Source of the DNA: Caldicellulosiruptor owensensis OL | GTDB taxonomy: Bacteria > Bacillota > Thermoanaerobacteria > Caldicellulosiruptorales > Caldicellulosiruptoraceae | Assembly (NCBI RefSeq): GCF_000166335.1 | Contig: NC_014657.1 | Location: 2,297,501 to 2,361,500 of the forward strand | DNA: 64,000 bases | Reading direction: 5' to 3' | Notes under the pieces: generated by a model | Told to the model about the DNA's origin: nothing | Database searches by the model: none | The model's input: the letters and a program-made list of their open reading frames with translations, nothing else | Shown here: positions 56,578 through 64,000 of the stretch, piece by piece | Position numbering within the stretch: position 1 is the stretch's first letter | How the letters are laid out: each line of letters begins with the position of its first letter | Program-made: the position numbers and the translations under genes

Positions 56578-57981
56578 ATTAAATACTCTTATTCAGGTCT
56601 TGGATTGATGTTCGGGTGGCTATGGCTTTTATTTATTAACGGCCCTTTACTTTTTAAATCAGCAGAAAATTTGAATATATCTCCAGAAAGAATTTATACA
56701 GTTTTCTTCTTTGCACATTTTTCAACTTACCTTGTATTAAGTTTATTGCCGGAAAGGTTATTTAAAAAGAAAAACAGAAATATCTTGATAATTTTAGGGG
56801 CACTGTTTACATCAACAGGCACATTATTTTTCGGAATAAATATCTTTTCTCATATAAAAACTTTAGTTTATATTCTTGCCTCTTTTTCCGGAATAGGAGC
56901 TTCAATTTTAATTTCTTTTTGGCTCGAAATTTATAGCAAAAATGCCTTAAAAACGATTAGTATTTCTTATATATTTTCTGTTATTTCAGGTTCTTTAATC
57001 TTTACTGTTGTTCAGTTTTTACATTTTATTTATGCTATAGTTTTTACATCATTATTACCATTACTTTCTTCAGTTTTGCTGCTGTCAGATGAAACCATCA
57101 ATGAAAACTATGATATTGAAGAAACAAACGAAAACTTTCTTTTACCTTTCAGATTAATTTTGATAATTGCGGTGTTTTATTTAGCAAGCGGACTTTTGCA
57201 ATGGATAATATTTTTTAAAGGATATTTTCCTTCTTCTAAACTTTACTGGCTTTCTACAACAGTATATGCTATTTCTTCATGCATGGCAGGATTTTTAATC
57301 TTTCGAATACCTGATTTTAATTTGAACAATTTATATAAACCTGTTCTGCCACTTTTAGGCGCTTCATTTACTCTTTTGCCGTTTGCCGGTAAAATACTTA
57401 CACCGCTTATCTTGGGTCTTTTTTACAACACTGCATTTGCATTTTTTGATTTTTATACAATGTGTACAATATGTCTTTTTTCAAGCAGGGTAAAAAAGCC
57501 TATAAAGCTAATAGCACAGGGGTACTTCTTTATAACTTTATTTATTTTCATTGGAGAATTTCTTCCAAACAGGTTGGTTTCGACGATACCATTCATGGCA
57601 AGTAAATCAGATACAGTAGCCATATCAGCGGCTATATTAATGTTTGTAGCGTCAGTTTTAATAAAAGAAATTTCTGTTGACAGTAAAGAAAAAGAAAGTA
57701 ATTTTATAATTGAAAGCAATGTTGACAGGTCAATGCTTGACTTAGAAAGTTTTGCTAAATATTACAAGTTAACACTGAGAGAAAAAGAAATACTTAGCCT
57801 TATTCTATCCGGCAGAAATAATCCCTATATACGAGACAGCCTTAATATTTCAAATAATACTTTGAAAACCCACTTGAGAAACATATACACCAAACTTGAT
57901 GTTAAAAACCGGCAGGAGGCAATAACCCTCTTTAATAAATTTTTAGAATCAAAAAATAGCAAACCATCACACACCGGATAA
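56578..57981 (+). CDS. Membrane-bound LuxR-type regulator (12-span sensor, C-terminal HTH)
   Basis: About 467 residues: up to twelve membrane segments (MFS-like) and a C-terminal LuxR helix-turn-helix, LTLREKEILSLILSGR .. NNTLKTHLRNIYTKLDVKNR. The translation start looks like ATT 56578 (7 bases after GAGGAGGG), giving N-terminus IKYSYSGLGLMFGW; the nearest standard starts (TTG 56605, ATG 56608) are 34-37 bases from that site. Probably senses a small molecule and controls a neighbour, most simply the divergent operon. Confidence 0.82.
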   Translation: MKYSYSGLGLMFGWLWLLFINGPLLFKSAENLNISPERIYTVFFFAHFSTYLVLSLLPERLFKKKNRNILIILGALFTSTGTLFFGINIFSHIKTLVYILASFSGIGASILISFWLEIYSKNALKTISISYIFSVISGSLIFTVVQFLHFIYAIVFTSLLPLLSSVLLLSDETINENYDIEETNENFLLPFRLILIIAVFYLASGLLQWIIFFKGYFPSSKLYWLSTTVYAISSCMAGFLIFRIPDFNLNNLYKPVLPLLGASFTLLPFAGKILTPLILGLFYNTAFAFFDFYTMCTICLFSSRVKKPIKLIAQGYFFITLFIFIGEFLPNRLVSTIPFMASKSDTVAISAAILMFVASVLIKEISVDSKEKESNFIIESNVDRSMLDLESFAKYYKLTLREKEILSLILSGRNNPYIRDSLNISNNTLKTHLRNIYTKLDVKNRQEAITLFNKFLESKNSKPSHTG

Positions 57982-58028
57982 AAAGCTATTTTTCTTGAAG
58001 ATTTCTCTATAATTTATGATAAAATAAT

Positions 58029-59008
58029 TTGATAGTATTTTTATCATTTGATTTTTTAAAAACTGAATATCTCAAACCCAGACCTTTAATCTTAACCGCA
58101 TCTTTTTTTCAGCTTTTGATAATTGCAATTTCAGTTAGCATGTGCGGATGGGAATTTGCTTTTTTGATGCCTTGCTCTGTAGCCATTTTTTAGCAGCAAA
58201 GAAAAATCTTTGTTTGTTGCAGTATTTGCAGGTTTGCTTGTGCCAGTATTTTTTATACCCTCAGTTATTATAAAAGAGTACTTATTAATCTCCGTGCTTG
58301 TTGTGTATACAAAATATCTACACAAAACTTTTGAAGTCAGCAGACAAAAATATCTGGAGAATATCGACAAGCTAAGACTTTTAAATATACAGCTAAATAG
58401 ATTAAAATCAGAACTTCTTGAATCCCAGCAGTATATAAAACAGCTTGCTAAAAAAACTCAACAGATGAAGATGTCATCATCTTTGTACGATTCTGTAGAG
58501 CACAGCTTAGCTGCGCTCAACATTCAACTGAACGCTTTGAAAACTCTTTTAGACAAAAAAGGAGTACTTGAAGATGTCAAGATAAATCAGATTCTGTCAA
58601 ACTGTTTTATGAATACTCAACTCTCATATCAAAATCTTCGAAATTTTGTATATTCAAGTAGAGCTTCTTTTTTATCAAAAGCAAATTATCTGAACAATGT
58701 AATAGAAAATTTTAACTATTGCGATGTAAAACTTGTAACTGATGGAAATATTGAAAGAAGCTCTTGTAAACGTTTCAAAACACTCAGATGCAACTTCAGT
58801 TCAGGTTTGGCTTATTTCAAACCCTGAATATGTTAGACTTCAAATACATGACAATGGTACCAAAAGAGGCGAAATTAAAGAAGGTATCGGACTTTTGAGC
58901 ATAAAATCAAGGTCAAAATCAATGAGAGCAACAGTAAACATAGATAATCATTCTGGTTTTTCTATAGTTGTTTTCGTTCCATTAAAATATCAGGGAGGAA
59001 ATACTTGA
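58029..59008 (+). pseudogene. Broken NarL-type sensor histidine kinase
   Basis: Three segments in different frames. First, LKTEYLKPRPLILTASFF with membrane spans to a stop near 58190. Second, from 58210, a further span and coiled coil plus LYDSVEHSLAALNIQL, where the phospho-accepting His of LHDxxxH is Tyr. Third, from about 58742, EILKEALVNVSKHS, QIHDNGTK and GIGLLSIKSR, the ATPase domain. Frameshifts lie near 58190 and 58740. The start is approximate. It cannot work as a kinase as it stands. Confidence 0.75.
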
Positions 59009-59650
59009 GTGGAAAAAACAAAAATACTTATTGTTGATGACAATAAAGATGTTTTATATGGGTTAAAAATCATACTTGAACTTGAAAATTTTGAGGTCGC
59101 AGGGCTTTGTACAAATGCAAAAGAGGCAATAGAGTTTCTTGAAAAAAGACATGCAGATGTTGTTCTTATGGACATCAGAATGCCTGTGATGGACGAAATT
59201 GAAGGCACTTTTAATATAAAAGTTAGATTTCCCAGTGTCAGGGTTATTATACTTACAACCTTTTGTGAAGAAGATTATATAAAAAAGAGCCTGAGCTTTG
59301 GAGCAGATGGTTATATTCTCAAAAGCTCAGACGCTCAGCATATTATAGACACGATACATGCTGTTTTAGATGGCAAAGTTGTAATAGATAAGGAAACAGC
59401 TTTATTTGTTGCAAATAGTCTGAAAAAAGATTTTCAAAATCATAGTATAAATGAAAATAAGTTGAAAAATCTTTCTGAAAGAGAACTTGAAATTGCAAGG
59501 TTAATTGCACAGGGATATTCAAATAAAGATATTTCAAAAATACTTTTCATCTCAGAAGGAACTGTTCGTAATTATATTTCTTCTATTCTTGAAAAGTTAG
59601 AACTTAAAAACAGAACTCAAATTGCTGTATATTACTTTAGCAATATGTAA
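59009..59650 (+). CDS. NarL/FixJ-family response regulator
   Basis: 213 residues. Receiver domain with acidic pair D10-D11, phospho-acceptor D55 (LMDIRMPVMD), Thr and Lys positions kept (ILTTF, YILKSS), then a LuxR HTH (LSERELEIARLIAQGYSNKDI). The GTG start (59009) follows GGGAGGAAA. The cognate kinase directly upstream is broken, so it is an orphan, perhaps served by another kinase or acetyl phosphate. Confidence 0.92.
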   Translation: MEKTKILIVDDNKDVLYGLKIILELENFEVAGLCTNAKEAIEFLEKRHADVVLMDIRMPVMDEIEGTFNIKVRFPSVRVIILTTFCEEDYIKKSLSFGADGYILKSSDAQHIIDTIHAVLDGKVVIDKETALFVANSLKKDFQNHSINENKLKNLSERELEIARLIAQGYSNKDISKILFISEGTVRNYISSILEKLELKNRTQIAVYYFSNM

Positions 59651-59738
59651 AAATTCCACTATTTAATATATTGACTTCTTGCTTTCAGCAGTTTATTATA
59701 TAATTAATTGCTTATGAGCTTATGAGGTGTTATGAATT

Positions 59739-60035
59739 ATGCAAATGGAAGAAAGGTTAGCAAAAATATTTAAAGCGCTTGCTCACCCAATAAGAGTAAA
59801 AATTGTTGAAAAGCTATCAGAGGGCGAAAAGTGTGTATGTGAGCTCCTGGAATTTGTTGAATATTCCCAGCCAAATTTGTCGCAGCACCTTAAAATATTG
59901 AAAGAGGCAGGAATTATAGAACATCGCAAGATAGGACAAAATATCCATTACAGAATCAAAAACGATATTATTAAAAATATACTTTTCGGTGCAAAGGACC
60001 TCATTTTACAAATACATGAATTTGAAAGGATGTGA
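59739..60035 (+). CDS. ArsR-family metal-responsive repressor
   Basis: 98 residues with winged helix and the metal site EKCVCELLEFV of As(III)/Cd-type ArsR proteins, then YSQPNLSQHLKILKEAGII. RBS GAGGTG. It leads an operon with a permease and a small thioredoxin-like protein. Confidence 0.92.
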   Translation: MQMEERLAKIFKALAHPIRVKIVEKLSEGEKCVCELLEFVEYSQPNLSQHLKILKEAGIIEHRKIGQNIHYRIKNDIIKNILFGAKDLILQIHEFERM

Positions 60036-60041
60036 CAGCAG

Positions 60042-61013
60042 TTGTTTTTACCGGTGCAAAAATTTGCTGATTTTTTAACATACTCGATTTTTAAAATTCC
60101 TCAGGGTTCAAAACTTTCAAGTGCTGTCAATTTTTTTATCTTTGATACAATAAAGATTTTTATACTACTTTTTGTAATAGTGTTTATAATAACCTTTATA
60201 AGAACATTTTTCTCTCCTGAAAAAACAAGAGACATATTATCGCATAGAAAACAGAATATTTATATTGCTCACATTTTAGCTGCACTTTTAGGAATTGTAA
60301 CACCATTTTGCTCATGCTCGGCAGTGCCGCTTTTTATCGGATTTGTCGAAGCTGGAATCCCTCTTGGCGTGACATTTTCGTATCTGATTGCTGCTCCAAT
60401 GGTAAATGAAGTGGCACTGGGACTTTTGTATGCAAACTTTGGACTCAAGATTGCTATAATTTACGTTTTTTCTGGAGAAATAATTGCTATTGTATCAGGT
60501 ATTCTCATCGGAAAGTTAAATCTTGAAAGATACGTTGAAGATTATGTGTTTAAAATAAAAGTTGCTAATGTTCAATACCAAGAAGAAAAGAAAACTCTCA
60601 AAAAAAGAATGTCTGAAACCTTGGAGTTTACTGTTCAGCTCATAAAAAAGGTATGGATATTTGTTGTTGTGGGAATTGGAATAGGTGCTTTTCTTCACGG
60701 CTACATCCCAACAGGAGCGCTGGCAAAGATTGCCGGCAAGAACAATCCCTTTGCTGTAATTTTTGCAACAGTCCTTGGAATACCTCTTTACTCAAACGCA
60801 GCAGGAATTATTCCGCTTGTAAGTGAATTCAAGCGTCTTGGAGTTTCGATGGGTACATCACTTTCTTTTATGATGAGTGTAACAGCCCTGTCGCTTCCTG
60901 AAATGATACTTTTAAGAAGAGTTTTAAAACCCCGGCTTTTAGCAATATTTGCAGCAATTGTTGGCTGTGGCATAATTATAACCGGGTACCTATTTAACCT
61001 TATTCTTGAGTAA
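60042..61013 (+). CDS. UPF0718/DUF318 permease (ArsP-like)
   Basis: 323 residues, eight to ten spans. FCSCSAVPLFIGFVEAGIP is the hallmark double-Cys site of ArsP-type permeases; a second half-site reads GIPLYSNAAGIIPL. ArsP exports trivalent organoarsenicals; relatives may move other metalloids. The TTG start (60042) overlaps an SD-like GAAAGGATG; 6 bases after arsR. Confidence 0.85.
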   Translation: MFLPVQKFADFLTYSIFKIPQGSKLSSAVNFFIFDTIKIFILLFVIVFIITFIRTFFSPEKTRDILSHRKQNIYIAHILAALLGIVTPFCSCSAVPLFIGFVEAGIPLGVTFSYLIAAPMVNEVALGLLYANFGLKIAIIYVFSGEIIAIVSGILIGKLNLERYVEDYVFKIKVANVQYQEEKKTLKKRMSETLEFTVQLIKKVWIFVVVGIGIGAFLHGYIPTGALAKIAGKNNPFAVIFATVLGIPLYSNAAGIIPLVSEFKRLGVSMGTSLSFMMSVTALSLPEMILLRRVLKPRLLAIFAAIVGCGIIITGYLFNLILE

Positions 61014-61044
61014 AAACTTTTAAGAAAGGAAGGTGGATGGACAA

Positions 61045-61290
61045 ATGGTTATAAAAGTTCTTGGTGGTGGATGTGCAAACTGTAAAAAGTTAATGGAAAA
61101 TGCTAAAAAGGCAGCTGAAGAACTTGAAATTCAGGCTTCATTTGAAGAGGTAAAAGATATCGAAAAGATAATGTCATACGGTGTTATGAGAACACCTGCG
61201 CTTGTTGTCGATGAAAAGCTCATATTCTCTGGCAGAGTTGCAGGTGTTGAGGAAATAAAAGAGGTCTTGAAAAAAGAAGCAGGAAAGTAA
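61045..61290 (+). CDS. Small thioredoxin-fold protein (redox-active disulfide type)
   Basis: 81 residues, MVIKVLGGGCANCKKLMENA with CANC as redox pair; the TRX-like core ends VVDEKLIFSGRVAGVEEIKE. This family often follows ArsP permeases. The start is the ATG at 61045, 8 bases after GGAAGGTGG, not the GTG at 61033. Confidence 0.9.
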   Translation: MVIKVLGGGCANCKKLMENAKKAAEELEIQASFEEVKDIEKIMSYGVMRTPALVVDEKLIFSGRVAGVEEIKEVLKKEAGK

Positions 61291-61307
61291 AAACACTTTC
61301 TCTTGCG

Positions 61308-61340
61308 AGGCGGGCAGTACACCCGCCCTTTAAATTTTTT
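61308..61340 (+). terminator. Terminator after the ArsR-permease-thioredoxin operon
   Basis: AGGCGGG-CAGTACA-CCCGCC followed by CTTTAAATTTTTT; strong GC stem. Confidence 0.8.
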
Positions 61341-61449
61341 ATTACATTAATATTCTGTTCACTCTTTTAGCTGTTCAAATCTCTTTTGTAAGATTAGCTT
61401 CATATTCTAAACTTTTAAACTCATCTGTCGACTTCAAAATCCCACCAAA

Positions 61450-62373
61450 TCAAACCTGCCTCAGATACCCTCTTTTCCTGAACTCCTGTGCGCTCATACC
61501 TTTGTGCTTGTGAAAAACCCTGGCAAAGGTGGAATATGAATCAAAGCCAACCTCAAGCGCGATGTCTGTTACAGGCTTGTCGGTTGAAAGAAGCAGGCTG
61601 CATGCGTGCTGAAGCCTCACTTCGTTCAAAAAGTTGTGAAAGTTGCTCCCAACAAGCTTTTTAAAAAGCTGGCTTATGTAAGAGGGACTTAAGTGAAACT
61701 CTTTTGACAAAACCTTGAGGTCTATGTTCTGGTTATAATTCTTATGGACATAGTACACAAGCTGCCAGTAGTCGGTCGGAACAGGAATGCTGTCTTTTTG
61801 AGCTCTGTTTTGGACAACGGAAGAGGCAGGTCTTTGAGAGTTTTTAGCACTTGCCAAATTCCTGCACCTATCAAAGTATGCAACTATCTCCAAAATCTTG
61901 GCTTTGAGTATTATCTCTGCCCACACATCTTCCTGGTTAAAATACGTCCATGCTTCTTTGAAAAGCCTGTCCATCACCTCTTTTTCCTTGCCTTCAAAGT
62001 AGTAATAGGGAAGAACATTTTCGTTATAGCTTAAAAGCAGTTCTCCTATTCTGTAAAAAATGCTTGATGGTGCCAAAAGCTCCTCAAACGAAATAGCCAC
62101 AACATAGATTGAAAGAGGGTTTTGCTCTGAATAATCTATTCTGTGAATCTGGTACGGCATGACAATTGAAAATGTGCCGGGTTTTAAGCTGTAGCTGATT
62201 GAATTTATATGTTCTGTCCCCTCGCCTTTGACAACATACATAAACTCAACAAAGTTGTGCCTGTGAAGTTTAAAATACCTTGGGTCTTCCCAGAAATTCA
62301 AGACAAACTTCTGTGGTCGCTGGCTAACATAATCAAAAATCTCTTCTATGTAAAGAGGCTCTTTTTCAGGCAT
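61450..62373 (-). CDS. AraC-family transcriptional regulator
   Basis: 307 residues: N-terminal cupin (RHNFVEFMYVVKGEGTEHIN) and C-terminal pair of HTHs (LSPSYISQLFKKLVGSNFHN, PVTDIALEVGFDSYSTFARVFHKHKG). It would sense a sugar. The ATG is 9 bases after AAGGGG. No sugar operon is adjacent within the window. Confidence 0.92.
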   Translation of the reverse strand: MPEKEPLYIEEIFDYVSQRPQKFVLNFWEDPRYFKLHRHNFVEFMYVVKGEGTEHINSISYSLKPGTFSIVMPYQIHRIDYSEQNPLSIYVVAISFEELLAPSSIFYRIGELLLSYNENVLPYYYFEGKEKEVMDRLFKEAWTYFNQEDVWAEIILKAKILEIVAYFDRCRNLASAKNSQRPASSVVQNRAQKDSIPVPTDYWQLVYYVHKNYNQNIDLKVLSKEFHLSPSYISQLFKKLVGSNFHNFLNEVRLQHACSLLLSTDKPVTDIALEVGFDSYSTFARVFHKHKGMSAQEFRKRGYLRQV

Positions 62374-62430
62374 TTATCATTTCCCCTTAACAATTTTAAA
62401 TTCTCGTGCTAATTCTCATTATACCCCAAT

Positions 62431-62459
62431 TTGCAATGCAAATTAAAGTGTGCTAAAAT
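62431..62459 (+). promoter_or_regulatory. Promoter of queF
   Basis: TTGCAA (62431-62436), 17-base spacer, TAAAAT (62454-62459); the riboswitch at 62487 lies ~20-25 bases past the expected start point. Confidence 0.55.
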
Positions 62460-62486
62460 CTTTTTTGCAGGTGCTTCAAAGCGCTG

Positions 62487-62522
62487 CCCGGGTCGCGGCA
62501 AACCCCGGCCAAAAAACAAGGA
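62487..62522 (+). ncRNA. PreQ1-I riboswitch
   Basis: CCGGG-TCGCGG-CAAA-CCCCGG followed by an A-rich tract and ACAAGGA. It closely follows the Caldanaerobacter (T. tengcongensis) preQ1-I aptamer: P1 CCGGG/CCCGG, and an ACAAGG tail overlapping the ribosome site, so preQ1 should block translation. Directly upstream of queF, as expected. Confidence 0.85.
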
Positions 62523-62539
62523 AAGGAAGTGCAAATTCT

Positions 62540-62935
62540 ATGTCTGACAAGTACCAGCAAAGAAGATTTGACATCTATGGGTATGAAAAGATTGACACAG
62601 AGGTTTTAGAAGCAATTCCATATGAATACCCTGAAAAGAACACGGTGGTGGAATACATCACAGAAGAGTTTTCATCAGTCTGTCCGTGGACAGGTCTTCC
62701 AGACACCGCAAAGCTTACAATTCGATATATCCCCCACCAAAAACTTGTTGAGCTAAAATCTCTCAAGTATTATCTTACCTCATACAGAAACGTTGGGATA
62801 CTGCAGGAGCATGCAGTAAATAGAATCCTGGATGACCTTGTAAAACTACTTGAGCCAAAGTTCATGGAAGTGATTGGAGAGTTCCATGAGCGCGGGGGAA
62901 TATCAACAAAAGTAGTGGCAAGGTATGAAAAATAA
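62540..62935 (+). CDS. queF: NADPH-dependent 7-cyano-7-deazaguanine reductase QueF
   Basis: 131 residues, unimodular QueF that reduces preQ0 to preQ1 for queuosine. Catalytic Cys in [15 protein letters not shown], and [15 protein letters not shown] and the conserved EFHERGG end motif. The ATG at 62540 lies ~11 bases past AAAGGAAG; earlier frames would translate the riboswitch. Confidence 0.95.
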   Translation: MSDKYQQRRFDIYGYEKIDTEVLEAIPYEYPEKNTVVEYITEEFSSVCPWTGLPDTAKLTIRYIPHQKLVELKSLKYYLTSYRNVGILQEHAVNRILDDLVKLLEPKFMEVIGEFHERGGISTKVVARYEK

Positions 62936-62957
62936 CACCTTGCCACTTTTTAATTTT

Positions 62958-63608
62958 TTACTCAGCCCCTTCAAACATATTCACCACAAACTGCAGGTTG
63001 TCAAGCCTAAAGAGTGAAAAGTTGTCCCAGAAGATGCAGCTTCCACACACAATAAGTTTTCCGCCACTTTCAAATCTTTTTTGAGCAATAAGCACAGGCG
63101 ATTTCTTGCCACTGTCTGTGAGGCTAGTCTTTCTTGCTCTCAGCACAATCTCAGCTCCATTTTCCACCTCAAGAGGAGCTGAATACGGGAACACAACCTC
63201 TTTTACACCTTCTCGGTAAAGTTTTACTTCATCTGTTGTTATTATAAAAAGGTCATCTTCCAAATGGTGCATCTCATCCTTTATACCTTCTGGCAATATG
63301 TCTATCCCATAATCCCTTGTTATGCTATTGCAAATCTCAGAAACACCGTCTTTGTTTTTGAAATGCGCTGTGAAGATGATCTTCTTGCCTTTTTGCTCCA
63401 GAGCTTCTCTTATTTTTTCCTTCTCTTCACTGCTGAAAGGATTTTCTGGATAGTTGAAAACTATGACATCATACTCAAAAAGCCTGTCAAAATCGTCTAC
63501 CTCTTCAATTTCAATTCTTCTATTGCAAAGCTCCTTGTAAAGCCCTGAAAAGTAATAGCCGTCTGTGAGCAGAAACTCCTGGTGAGTTGCGCTCCACGCA
63601 ACTCTCAT
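62958..63608 (-). CDS. ThuA/GATase-like protein of unknown function
   Basis: 216 residues. MRVAWSATHQEFLLTDGYYFSGL start; parallel alpha/beta pattern with IIFTAHFKNKDG and KLIVCGSCIFWDN, as in ThuA- or GldG-like GATase folds that occur alone in Firmicutes. No catalytic triad recognised. The start is the ATG at 63608 (9 bases after AGGGTG) rather than GTG 63620. Confidence 0.7.
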   Translation of the reverse strand: MRVAWSATHQEFLLTDGYYFSGLYKELCNRRIEIEEVDDFDRLFEYDVIVFNYPENPFSSEEKEKIREALEQKGKKIIFTAHFKNKDGVSEICNSITRDYGIDILPEGIKDEMHHLEDDLFIITTDEVKLYREGVKEVVFPYSAPLEVENGAEIVLRARKTSLTDSGKKSPVLIAQKRFESGGKLIVCGSCIFWDNFSLFRLDNLQFVVNMFEGAE

Positions 63609-63884
63609 CCTCTTTCTCACCCTGCGTGTTTTAGTTTTTCAAATATTTGGGTGGACCAATTCTTATTTTCTTGTTAATACTTTATATAATTTATTTTATC
63701 ATCCCCAACAATCTTCTCAAAATCCTTAAAATGTGCAAAATTGCTCTCCAAAGGTATATTTATTTTTAGTCAAAAAGTGATATCATATATTGTGTAATTC
63801 TACAGAGCAATCTTCTTAAAGCTTAAAACCTTGTATTATCTTATCTCGATACATACAAATTTTGGAAGGAGCGATGAAAAGGCA

Positions 63885-64000
63885 ATGCACAGAGAAGAAG
63901 ACACAAAGATCAATAAAAAAATACTCATCGCAACAACACTTTCTTCTTTTTTGGTGCCGTTTATGTCAAGCGCAGTCAACATTGCCGCACCAGATATAGC
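63885..64000 (+). CDS. MFS transporter (DHA2/EmrB type), 5' end only
   Basis: The frame MHREEDTKINKKILIATT and the following first membrane segment, VPFMSSAVNIAAPDI, match the first span of EmrB/QacA-type drug transporters (the usual form is ...ALPDI). Runs off the window end. GGAAGGAG at 63863 is rather far (about 14 bases). Confidence 0.7.
   Translation, partial: MHREEDTKINKKILIATTLSSFLVPFMSSAVNIAAPDI

Overview
The window reads as a chromosome segment of a low-GC, thermophilic, saccharolytic Firmicute. Gene order in the first 10 kb (maltodextrin ABC transporter, short alpha-glucan phosphorylase, LacI regulator, intracellular GH13 enzyme), a two-gene SufC/SufB-like Fe-S system, and spmA/spmB/spoIVA together resemble Caldicellulosiruptor. 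That assignment rests on remembered gene content, not on a search.

Layout. 1-1392: two URO-D superfamily proteins (one cut by the window edge), likely cobamide methyltransferases rather than HemE. 1623-9287 (minus): maltodextrin uptake and breakdown (malE, lacI, glucan phosphorylase, malG, malF, GH13), with three matching LacI-type palindromes at 2864, 7476 and 9364. 9527-13853 (plus): class II aldolase, GH106-like enzyme and a cognate corrinoid protein; with the URO-D proteins this could be a sugar O-demethylation route. 13910-16225 (minus): spmB, spmA and a Gfo/Idh/MocA dehydrogenase. 16344-19160: a kinase scrap, a DUF234-type ATPase with an elaborate operator, then mobile-element debris (IS30 fragment, decapitated Uma2 nuclease, integrase N-terminus) against a five-tRNA cluster (19209-19748).

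19886-31448: GH18-like secreted protein, TtcA-like protein, phosphodiester glycosidase, spoIVA, FmdB zinc ribbon, a flavin thioredoxin reductase lacking NADPH motifs, a c-di-AMP receptor, and the SufC/SufB-like pair. The FmdB gene and the reductase share an ATACCC-N5-GGGTAT inverted repeat. 31634-41211 (minus): MacB-like permease, a duplicated MacA-like adaptor, a Yip1 protein, a degenerate GGDEF-EAL protein, and a heterodimeric ABC exporter with its MarR regulator. 41451-46976: DUF554 protein, a decaying MntA/HepT toxin-antitoxin pair, a promoter plus structured leader, and a three-gene ABC-2 exporter.

47120-59650: a lipoprotein with a gluzincin-like zinc site, then an unrecognised four-gene operon (56374 down to 49866): a Yip1-like protein, a second membrane protein, a 1450-residue exported protein with a recent 57-residue tandem duplication, and a 350-residue soluble protein. 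A membrane-bound LuxR-type regulator is transcribed divergently from it, followed by a broken histidine kinase and an intact orphan response regulator. This operon is the best candidate for an undescribed system. 59739-64000: an ArsR-permease-thioredoxin triad, an AraC regulator, queF under a preQ1-I riboswitch, a ThuA/GATase-like protein and the start of an MFS transporter.
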